NCBI GenBank assembly: GCA_017744755.1
Contig: JAGIAU010000118.1
Span: 1-6,893 of the forward strand
DNA from: Microbacteriaceae bacterium
Lineage (GTDB): Bacteria; Actinomycetota; Actinomycetes; Actinomycetales; Microbacteriaceae
DNA length: 6,893 nucleotides
Direction of reading: 5' to 3'
This document shows positions 1 to 5,697 of this stretch, one piece after another (position 1 is the first letter of the stretch; every line of letters begins with the position of its first letter). The translations under genes were made by a program, and so were the position numbers. The notes beneath the pieces are model-generated. The model was not told the origin of the DNA and made no database searches. It worked only from the letters and a program-made list of their open reading frames with translations.

Positions 1-1389
1 ATGCCGGAGCATGACGACGGGGCTGTCCTTCTCGACCGCCTCGACGCTCGGCGCGACGCCGTTCGCGAGATACGACATGCACTGCGTGTCCGCGTCGCCG
101 TGCCGGTTCGCGCCGAAGGGGCCGACCTCGCCGCCGAGCTGCATGATCGCCGCCCACGGGCTGCCGTCCTCGCGCGCGCCGAACGCCGTGTGCAGGTTCG
201 TCCCGCCGCGGTCGCCCGCGATCGCGTTCTGCCCGAGCGCCTCCTCGAGCGCCATCAGGATCGTCGCGAGGAGGACCTGGGACTGCTCGAAGTAGAGGAA
301 GACGGCGCCGTCCGGCGGGAGCGCGGAGACGACCGTGCCCTCCGGGATGACGACGTCGATGTTCCGGAACAGGCCCGAGTTGAAGCGGCCGCGCGGGTCG
401 ACGTTGTACTTGAGCGCGACGCCGACGGCGAGCTTGACCTCCCAGACGGTCGCGTTGATCGAGGAGCGCGCCTGGCGATGCGTCCCCGACAGGTCGACCT
501 CGATCCGCTCCCCGCGCTTGCGGATCTTCACGTGCACCGGATACGACTCGGAGGCGTCCACGCCGTCCGCGTCGACGCCGTGCTCCGCCTCGTAGTCGCC
601 GTCGGGCAGCTGGGCGAGGCCGAGCGCCATCTGCTCCGCGGCCGCGTCCACCGAGTAGCGCATCGCCCCGTGGAAGGCGTCGAGGCCGTAGCGCTCGATC
701 GACTCGAGGACGAGGGACTCGCCGAGCTCGAGGCTGGAGAGCACGGTCTGCATGTCCGGCAGCAGGATCTCGGCCATTCGGACGTTGTCGAAGATGACCG
801 ACCACGACGCCTGCACGTTCTCCCCCTCGGCGACGAGGAGTCGCGGAGAGAGGACGAGGCCGTTCTCGTAGACGTTCTGCTTCGTCGCGGAGAAGCCGCC
901 GGGGACCGTGCCGCCCATGTCGAGCTGGTGGGCGTTCAGCGTCACGAAGCTGACGATCCGCCCCGCCCGGAACACGGGCCGGACGAAGACGAGGTCGTTG
1001 TTGTGGTTCCCGGTGCGGTACGGGTCGTTCGCGATGAGGACGTCGCCGGGGCGCAGCTTGTCGGCGCCGTACTCGTTGACCATGTTCGGCACGGCGTCGA
1101 TCGTCGTGCCGGCCATCAGGACGATGCCGTTGCTCGCGGCCGGGACGAGGTAGTCCAGCTCGGGCGGACCCGAGATCGTGCAGGCGAGGTCGTAGAAGTC
1201 GCGGAGCACCGGCGAGAACGCGCCCGTGAGGAGGCGCACGCTCATGTGCTCGACGAGGTAGTCGAAGCGGTTGCCGAGGACCGTCGCCGTGTAGCGGTCG
1301 CAGGCGTACCGCTCGTGGAAGGCGCGCTCGTCGAGGTCGCGGATGCGCTTCCGCTCCGCGCCGGGGGAGGCGGTCAGGGTCGTCGTCAC
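1..1389 (-). CDS. HyuB-type catalytic subunit of a hydantoinase/oxoprolinase/ATP-dependent carboxylase family enzyme (C-terminus cut by window edge)
   Basis: The reading frame is open from a GTG at 1389 to the window edge, giving 463 residues; family members usually run to 520 or more, so the C-terminus lies outside. An AGGAGG ribosome site at 1397-1402 sits 7 bases before the GTG. The GTG overlaps the HyuA stop as GTGA, which implies translational coupling. Family signatures are the NDPYRTGNHNND block (121-132) and NAHQLDMGG followed by PGG (152-165), then GDRGGTNLH and PFGANRHGDADTQC further on. H129, D132 and H154 match the spacing (3 and 22 residues) that I recall for the manganese ligands of acetone carboxylase. 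HyuB subunits carry the substrate chemistry while HyuA supplies phosphorylation from ATP. The N-terminal part (ASNGIV...VPNMVNEYG) departs from common hydantoinase B sequences, so the substrate is unknown. Family assignment is firm. Choosing between carboxylase, hydantoinase and lactamase is inference. Confidence 0.9.
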   Translation of the reverse strand, partial: MTTTLTASPGAERKRIRDLDERAFHERYACDRYTATVLGNRFDYLVEHMSVRLLTGAFSPVLRDFYDLACTISGPPELDYLVPAASNGIVLMAGTTIDAVPNMVNEYGADKLRPGDVLIANDPYRTGNHNNDLVFVRPVFRAGRIVSFVTLNAHQLDMGGTVPGGFSATKQNVYENGLVLSPRLLVAEGENVQASWSVIFDNVRMAEILLPDMQTVLSSLELGESLVLESIERYGLDAFHGAMRYSVDAAAEQMALGLAQLPDGDYEAEHGVDADGVDASESYPVHVKIRKRGERIEVDLSGTHRQARSSINATVWEVKLAVGVALKYNVDPRGRFNSGLFRNIDVVIPEGTVVSALPPDGAVFLYFEQSQVLLATILMALEEALGQNAIAGDRGGTNLHTAFGAREDGSPWAAIMQLGGEVGPFGANRHGDADTQCMSYLANGVAPSVEAVEKDSPVVMLRH

Positions 1390-3446
1390 TCGGCCGCCTC
1401 CTGGGGCGCGCGCTCCCGGACCGGGACCCGGGTGATCACGATCTCGCCGGCGCGGCCGACGAGGGCCTGCTGCCCCGGCGGGATGTACGTCGTGCTGAGC
1501 TGCTCGCGGATGACCGCCGGGCCGGTCACGGTCGCGCCCGTGGCGAGCGACTCGCGGCGGAACCACTCGGCCTGCACCGGCTCGGCGGCGACATAGGAGA
1601 GCGTCAGCGCGCCCTCCGGCGCCGCGGGGAACGGCGCCGTCTCGGGGGCGAGCTCGTACTCGACCTTCTCCGCAGGGACGACGATCTCGACGCGGTACGT
1701 CACGCCCTCCACGGGGAAGGCGTCGAAGCGGTTGCCGTTGCGCGCCTCGTAGGCGTCGTGGAACGCGCCCGCGATGGCCGGGAGCGAGGCGGCCGTGATC
1801 GGCCCCTCCGGCAGCTGCACGAAGGGGATCTCCCAGCTCTGGCCGACGAGTCGCCCGTCGAAGGAGCGGCGCACCGGCAGCGCGGCCGCGGCGTCGCCGA
1901 GGCGATCGCGGAGGCTGCGCTCCATGCGCTCGTAGACCGCGGCGACGTCCTCGATCGAGTCGGGGGAGAACACGACGTACGCGCTCTCCGACTCGTAGGT
2001 CACCTGGTCGGTGCTGAGCAGGCCGATCGCGGAGAACAGACCGGGGTGCGGCGGCACCACGACCTCGCGGAGCGGCAGCAGGTCGAGGGCCGCCGGCAGC
2101 AGCATGCCGCCGGCCGCGCCGTAGGCCATCAGGCTGAAGTCGCGGATGTCGACGCCGTGGCGCACGGCGACGTTGAGGATCTCCTCCGCCATGTGCGCGA
2201 CGGCGAGCCGGTACGTCGTCCGCACCCGCTCCTCGAACGGCACCGGGGTGTCGAGCGCCTCGAACGCGCGCTCGGCGGCGGCCGCGTCGAGCTCGAACTC
2301 GCCGCCCGCGAAGCCGTGCGGGTCGAGCACGCCCATGAGCAGGACGGCGTCGGTCACGGTCGGCTGCGTGCCGCCGCGGCCGTAGCAGGCCGGGCCGGGC
2401 TCGGCGCCCGCGCTCCCGGGGCCGACGAGGATCCCGCCGGCCTGGCTCACCGTGACGAGCGAGCCGCCGCCGGCGCCGACGCTGGAGACCTCGGTCGACA
2501 GCGCGTTGATGATGAGGTCGTGCTCGATCTCGAAGGTGTTCTGCACGAAGGGCTTCCCGCTCACGATGATCGAGACGTCCGTGCTGGTGCCGCCGACGTC
2601 GGCGCAGAGGATGTGCTGCCGCCCGATGATCCGCCCGAGGTGGCCGCTCGACACGGTGCCGGCGGCCGGGCCGGCGAAGAGGATGCGGAACGGACGCTCG
2701 AGCGCCTCCTCCCAGGGCAGCAGGTTCGCGGCGCAGTCGGCGAAGTTGAGCTGGCCGTCGAAGCCGAGGGCGCCGAGCTCCCGATCGAGCTGCTTCGCGT
2801 AGTCGTCGAAGAGCAGCTTCATGATGACGTCGATGACGGTCGTCGAGGCGCGCTCGTACTCCTTGGCGAGCGGGCTCGTCTGGGAGGAGATGCTCACGAC
2901 GGCGTCGGGGAGCACCTCGTGGACGAGCTCGCGCAGGCGCAGCTCGTGCTCCGGATCGACGTAGGCGTTGATGAGGCAGATGGCGACGCCCTGGACGTCC
3001 ATCCGGCCCAGGATCTCGAGCTCGTGCCGGGCCTGCGCCTCGTCGAGCGGGAAAAGGGTCGCGCCCGTCGCGGTCTTCCGTTCGCGGATCCCGCGGCGGA
3101 GGTAGCGCGGGACGAGCGGGCGGGCGGCGTCCCCGAAGCTGCGGCGCCAGGCCGGGTCGGTCTGCGCGTCGAGCGGTCGGTGGATGGTGCCGCGGTCGAG
3201 GATGTCGCGGAAGCCCTCGGTCGTGAGGAACGCGATCTTCGGGAGGCGGCGCTCGAGCACCGCGTTCAGCCCCATCGTGCTCGCATGGTTGAAGACGGGG
3301 CTGCCCGCGACGCCGAGGCGGCGCGCGCCCTCGACGACGGAGCCGGCCGGGTCGGCGCGGCTCGACGGCACCTTGGTGACGTGGACGCGGCCGTCGCGGA
3401 TGGCGACGACGTCCGTGAACGTGCCGCCGACGTCGACGCCGAACAT
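1386..3446 (-). CDS. HyuA-type ATP-binding subunit of a hydantoinase/oxoprolinase/ATP-dependent carboxylase family enzyme
   Basis: The protein has 686 residues, normal for the family. Two ASKHA-type phosphate loops are visible: GVDVGGTFTDVV (3-14), which opens the N-terminal domain, and ADVGGTSTDVSII (282-294), which opens the main hydantoinase A domain. Between and after them come HASTMGLNAVLER (54-66), SSVGAGGGSL (321-330) and GPGSAGAEPGPACYGRGG (342-359). The C-terminus has the usual GPAVI...STTYIPPGQ motif. The family uses ATP to phosphorylate a substrate carbonyl, or bicarbonate in some carboxylases, for the partner HyuB. The frame stays open to 3776, but the extra 110 residues are low-complexity antisense of the zinc-ribbon gene. 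The ATG at 3446 places the phosphate loop at the N-terminus as in the family, has GAGG at 3454-3457 seven bases upstream, and overlaps the preceding stop as TGATG. One oddity is that the common GGAGPLHA-like motif reads YGAAGGMLLP (442-451), so this is a divergent subgroup. Confidence 0.94.
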   Translation of the reverse strand: MFGVDVGGTFTDVVAIRDGRVHVTKVPSSRADPAGSVVEGARRLGVAGSPVFNHASTMGLNAVLERRLPKIAFLTTEGFRDILDRGTIHRPLDAQTDPAWRRSFGDAARPLVPRYLRRGIRERKTATGATLFPLDEAQARHELEILGRMDVQGVAICLINAYVDPEHELRLRELVHEVLPDAVVSISSQTSPLAKEYERASTTVIDVIMKLLFDDYAKQLDRELGALGFDGQLNFADCAANLLPWEEALERPFRILFAGPAAGTVSSGHLGRIIGRQHILCADVGGTSTDVSIIVSGKPFVQNTFEIEHDLIINALSTEVSSVGAGGGSLVTVSQAGGILVGPGSAGAEPGPACYGRGGTQPTVTDAVLLMGVLDPHGFAGGEFELDAAAAERAFEALDTPVPFEERVRTTYRLAVAHMAEEILNVAVRHGVDIRDFSLMAYGAAGGMLLPAALDLLPLREVVVPPHPGLFSAIGLLSTDQVTYESESAYVVFSPDSIEDVAAVYERMERSLRDRLGDAAAALPVRRSFDGRLVGQSWEIPFVQLPEGPITAASLPAIAGAFHDAYEARNGNRFDAFPVEGVTYRVEIVVPAEKVEYELAPETAPFPAAPEGALTLSYVAAEPVQAEWFRRESLATGATVTGPAVIREQLSTTYIPPGQQALVGRAGEIVITRVPVRERAPQEAAE

Positions 3447-3682
3447 CAGCGCGCCTCGGACGGGACGGTCGTGCCGAGCGGCACGTAGGAGCCGAGCGCG
3501 GGCGCGGGGACGCGGGACAGCGAGGCGAGGCAGTCCTGGCACTTCTCGGCCTGCCACCAGCCGCCCTCGGAGAGCACGCGGTACGCCTTCACGTCCGTGC
3601 CGCCGCACTCCGGGCAGGTGGCGTCGACCGGCTCGCGCTCGACGTACAGCCGCTCCTGGGCCGGACGGGGGAAGGTCTGCAC
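3446..3682 (-). CDS. Small zinc-ribbon protein, probable accessory or third subunit of the HyuAB enzyme
   Basis: This 78-residue protein carries two Cys-x2-Cys pairs, CPEC (23-26) and CQDC (48-51), separated by 21 residues with a GGWW turn: a classic four-cysteine zinc ribbon. It is first in the operon and its TGA overlaps the HyuA ATG as TGATG. Acetone and acetophenone carboxylases have a small third subunit beside their HyuA- and HyuB-like subunits, so a structural or regulatory subunit role is a reasonable inference; the sequence alone does not prove it. I chose the GTG at 3682 because GGAG (3692-3695) lies 9 bases upstream. An in-frame ATG at 3742 would give 98 residues, but it has no ribosome site and falls inside the spacer of the putative promoter, upstream of the expected transcript start. 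Automatic annotation may still choose 3742. I recognise no named family beyond the zinc ribbon. Confidence 0.8.
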   Translation of the reverse strand: MQTFPRPAQERLYVEREPVDATCPECGGTDVKAYRVLSEGGWWQAEKCQDCLASLSRVPAPALGSYVPLGTTVPSEAR

Positions 3683-3691
3683 GATGGGGTG

Positions 3692-3695
3692 CTCC
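3692..3695 (-). promoter_or_regulatory. Ribosome binding site supporting the GTG start of the zinc-ribbon gene
   Basis: GGAG on the minus strand (within TTGGAG) lies 9 bases before the GTG at 3682. The competing in-frame ATG at 3742 has nothing comparable upstream. The spacing is a little long, so this favours the shorter start without settling it. Confidence 0.5.
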
Positions 3696-3722
3696 AAGGG
3701 ACTCGTCGTTGAGGTCGCGATG

Positions 3723-3751
3723 AATGTATGACAATCTGACATCGATCGCAA
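3723..3751 (-). promoter_or_regulatory. Candidate promoter of the zinc-ribbon/HyuA/HyuB operon
   Basis: On the minus strand, TTGCGA (3751-3746) serves as the -35 and TACATT (3728-3723) as the -10, with an exact 17-base spacer. Each hexamer matches 4 of 6 sigma-70-type consensus bases. The expected start of transcription is near 3716. That leaves a leader of about 35 bases before the GTG at 3682 and puts the ATG at 3742 outside the transcript. Confidence 0.45.
3725..3733. promoter_or_regulatory. Candidate operator, inverted repeat TGT-ATG-ACA
   Basis: A TGT-N3-ACA inverted repeat lies over the -10 of the minus-strand operon promoter and two bases from the -35 of the plus-strand promoter. With its flanks (ATGTATGACAA) it resembles the TNGTNNNACNA operators of FadR-type GntR regulators, though the left half lacks the outer T. 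A regulator bound here could govern both transcripts. No regulator gene is in the window, and such a short repeat can arise by chance. Confidence 0.35.
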
Positions 3752-3764
3752 CTCGGCGTAGAGT
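3736..3764 (+). promoter_or_regulatory. Candidate promoter of the short-chain dehydrogenase gene
   Basis: CTGACA (3736-3741; 5 of 6 to the -35 consensus) and TAGAGT (3759-3764; 4 of 6 to the -10) are separated by exactly 17 bases. Transcription would begin near 3771, giving a short leader with the AAGGA ribosome site before the ATG at 3797. The element overlaps the facing operon promoter. Confidence 0.5.
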
Positions 3765-3796
3765 CCCACTGAACACCCACGAGCGTAAGGACGACG

Positions 3797-4624
3797 ATGT
3801 CCGGGAACACCATTGTGCAGGTCGGCTCCGTCGGCGTGGAGACCTACGGCGCCCATCGCTTCGAGGGCCGCGTCGCGGTCGTCACCGGCGCCGCGCGCGG
3901 CATCGGCGAGGCCGTCGCCCGCCGCCTCATCGCCGAGGGCGCGACCGTCTACGCCCTCGACCTGCGCGCCGAGCTGCTCGCCGAGACCTGGGCGGGCGTC
4001 GAACGCGCCGTGCCGGTCCCCACCGACGTCGCCGACAGCGCGGCCGTCGACGCCGCCTTCGAGCGGGTCCGCGCCGAGCACGGCGTCCTGCACCACCTCG
4101 TCGCCGCAGCCGGCATCCCCGACGCCCCGAAGCGCGCCGGCGACTTCCCCGGCGACCCCGACCTCTCGACGATCGACGACGAGTCCTGGGACCTCGTGAT
4201 CCGCGTGAACCTGACCGGCACGTTCTACTGCCTGCGCGCCGCCGTGCCGCTCATCCAGGCGAACGGGCCGGCCGGCGGCTCCATCGTGACGCTCTCCTCC
4301 GTCGGCGCGCTCTACCCGTATCCGCTCGCCGCCGCCTACCCGGCCTCGAAGGGCGGCATCATCGGCCTCACCCGCGCCGTCGCGGCGCTCGTCGCCCCCG
4401 ACAACATCCGGGTGAACGCGATCGCCCCCGCCGCGACCGACACGAAGATGCTCCCGGAGGACAAGGAGCACCTCGCCGAGCTCACGAGGCTCCAGCTCTT
4501 CGACAAGGTCGTGCCCGCGAGCGAGATGGCGGCGAACATCGTCTACCTGCTCTCCGACGAGGCGGCCTTCATGACGGCGCAGACGGTGAGCGTCTCCGGC
4601 GGCATGGTCGCGAACGGCGGATAA
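3797..4624 (+). CDS. SDR family NAD(P)-dependent oxidoreductase
   Basis: This classical short-chain dehydrogenase has 275 residues. The Rossmann nucleotide motif TGAARGIG is at 30-37. D55 at the end of the second strand (VYALDLR) points to NAD rather than NADP. The catalytic tetrad is N138, S168, Y181 and K185 (YPASK, with the Ser 13 residues before the Tyr). The usual NNAG motif reads AAAG (103-106), and the usual PG after the active site reads PA (211-212). An N-terminal extension of about 24 residues precedes the Rossmann fold. AAGGA (3787-3791) lies 5 bases before the ATG. The gene is divergent from the HyuAB operon and shares its control region, so it probably oxidises an alcohol to the carbonyl compound that enters that enzyme, or acts on its product. 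Secondary alcohol dehydrogenases of this type are known near acetophenone carboxylase genes. The substrate is not evident from sequence. Confidence 0.93.
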   Translation: MSGNTIVQVGSVGVETYGAHRFEGRVAVVTGAARGIGEAVARRLIAEGATVYALDLRAELLAETWAGVERAVPVPTDVADSAAVDAAFERVRAEHGVLHHLVAAAGIPDAPKRAGDFPGDPDLSTIDDESWDLVIRVNLTGTFYCLRAAVPLIQANGPAGGSIVTLSSVGALYPYPLAAAYPASKGGIIGLTRAVAALVAPDNIRVNAIAPAATDTKMLPEDKEHLAELTRLQLFDKVVPASEMAANIVYLLSDEAAFMTAQTVSVSGGMVANGG

Positions 4625-4687
4625 CAAGCCCGCAACGAAGCGCCGGGAAACCGCTGACCCCGGTAGCCCGCGCAGGCGGCCTGGCTC

Positions 4688-4693
4688 TACGTT
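4688..4693 (+). promoter_or_regulatory. Candidate -10 element for a leaderless DUF4349 transcript
   Basis: TACGTT fits the relaxed TANNNT -10 pattern of actinobacterial leaderless promoters. Seven bases separate it from the ATG at 4701. No good ribosome site precedes that ATG, and no clear -35 was seen. Confidence 0.3.
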
Positions 4694-4700
4694 GAGCGAC

Positions 4701-5627
4701 ATGGCTACCACATCCCGCACGGTCGCACTCGGTGCGCTCGCACTCGCCGCGACCCTCGGGCTCTCGGGCTGCTCCGCCGGCGTCAACGGCGCCGCCGGCG
4801 GGGCGCCCGACGTGGCGGTCCAGCCGGTCCCGGCGCCCGGCCTGCCGAGCCAGCCCGACAAGGGCTACGAGTCCGCCGCCGACGGCGGCGTCGCGCTCCA
4901 GTCCTCCACGACGGAGCGCTCCGTCATCGTCACCGGCTGGGCGACGATCCTCGTCGAGGACCCCGCCGCAGCAGCCGACTCCGCGGTCGACATCGTGACC
5001 GCCGCGGGCGGACGCGTCGACGCGCGCAGCATCCAGGCGCCGACCGAGTACTCCGCCGGCAGCGCCTCGCTGACGCTCCGCGTCCCCGCCGACGAGCTCG
5101 ACGGCGTCATCGAGCAGCTCGGCGGCCTCGGCACCGTCCAGACCGTCTCGACGAACGCGAGCGACGTCACCGTCGCCGTCCAGGACCTCGAGGCGCGGAT
5201 CAGCGCGCTGCGCTCCTCCATCCAGCGGCTCGAGGACCTGCAGGCGCAGGCGAGCGACATCGACGCGCTCATCCAGCTCGAGACGACGATCGCCGACCGG
5301 CAGGGCCAGCTCGAGTCGCTCGAGGCGCAGCAGCGCTACTACGACGACCAGATCGCCATGTCGACGATGACGGTCGACCTCGTCACGAAGCCGGTCGTCG
5401 CGGAGCCGGACCCGGACTCGTTCTGGGACGGCATCGTGAAGGGATGGAACGCCCTCGCCGCGTTCGGCGCCGGGCTCCTCGTGGTCATCGGCGTCCTCCT
5501 CCCGTGGCTCATCCCGCTGGCCGTGATCGGCGCGATCGTCTGGATCTGGGTCGCCGCCGCGCGCTCGCGCCGCCGCAAGCGCGCCGCCGCCGCAGCGCCC
5601 CCGGCCGAGGCGCCCCCGACCCCCTGA
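4701..5627 (+). CDS. DUF4349 domain lipoprotein with a C-terminal membrane segment
   Basis: The protein has 308 residues from the ATG at 4701. An in-frame TTG at 4692 would add three residues (MSD), but a signal peptide starting MATTSR is more typical. The signal is a hydrophobic stretch (about 7-22) ending in a lipobox, LSGC, with the modified cysteine at C24. A Gly/Ala/Pro-rich linker follows to about 70, then the DUF4349 domain (about 72-230): a beta/alpha half (SVIVTGWATILVED, LTLRVPADELDGVIEQL), a predicted coiled coil (about 162-215, rich in Leu, Gln and Glu) and a closing strand, STMTVDLVTK. A long hydrophobic segment (about 252-287) could hold one or two membrane passes, followed by RSRRRKR and a Pro/Ala tail. 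The family sits in the cell envelope and its function is not established. The lipid anchor and C-terminal membrane segment would tether both ends. It is convergent with the monooxygenase downstream. Confidence 0.9.
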   Translation: MATTSRTVALGALALAATLGLSGCSAGVNGAAGGAPDVAVQPVPAPGLPSQPDKGYESAADGGVALQSSTTERSVIVTGWATILVEDPAAAADSAVDIVTAAGGRVDARSIQAPTEYSAGSASLTLRVPADELDGVIEQLGGLGTVQTVSTNASDVTVAVQDLEARISALRSSIQRLEDLQAQASDIDALIQLETTIADRQGQLESLEAQQRYYDDQIAMSTMTVDLVTKPVVAEPDPDSFWDGIVKGWNALAAFGAGLLVVIGVLLPWLIPLAVIGAIVWIWVAAARSRRRKRAAAAAPPAEAPPTP

Positions 5628-5629
5628 AA

Positions 5630-5695
5630 CCAGGCGATTCCTCCGAACCAGGCGATTCCGAGACCGGAATCGCCTGCGTCCGGCGAATCGCCTGG
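5630..5695. terminator. Nested double inverted repeat, probable two-way terminator between convergent genes
   Basis: Two direct copies of AACCAGGCGATTCC (5628-5641 and 5646-5659, period 18) are followed by two inverted copies (5665-5676 and 5685-5695). The inner hairpin has a perfect 12-base stem (5649-5660 with 5665-5676) and a four-base AGAC loop. An 11-base outer stem (5630-5640 with 5685-5695) can enclose it. The structure starts 3 bases after the DUF4349 stop and ends 2 bases from the stop of the facing monooxygenase, so it can serve both transcripts. There is no T-tract, as is common for actinobacterial terminators. Confidence 0.75.
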
Positions 5696-5697
5696 AC

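Noticed and set aside
1..1596. Long plus-strand open frame of 531 codons opposite HyuB
   Set aside because: It is codon-for-codon antisense of HyuB and reads into the HyuA end. Its Arg/Asp/Val/Ala-rich composition is typical of a high-GC shadow, and no domain is recognisable.
1758..3488. Plus-strand open frame of 576 codons opposite HyuA
   Set aside because: It is a low-complexity antisense shadow of a gene with clear family motifs, and has no motif of its own.
3447..3776. N-terminal extension of HyuA to an ATG at 3776
   Set aside because: It overlaps the whole zinc-ribbon gene in another frame, is Arg/Pro-rich junk, and would push the N-terminal phosphate loop 110 residues inward.
4641..4664. 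Weak hairpin after the SDR gene as a terminator
   Set aside because: Only a 5-base CCGGG/CCCGG stem with an 11-base loop and no T-tract, which is expected by chance at this GC content.
3724..4695. Plus-strand 323-codon frame overlapping the SDR
   Set aside because: It is an Arg-rich out-of-frame shadow of the SDR, which has a complete catalytic tetrad.
3743..4861. Minus-strand extension of the zinc-ribbon frame to 471 codons
   Set aside because: The upstream part is antisense of the SDR gene and lacks any domain. Only the final 78 or so residues form a recognisable protein.
5628..5695. CRISPR-like array
   Set aside because: Four short units of mixed orientation with spacers of only a few bases. 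The geometry is hairpin-forming and does not fit repeat-spacer arrays.
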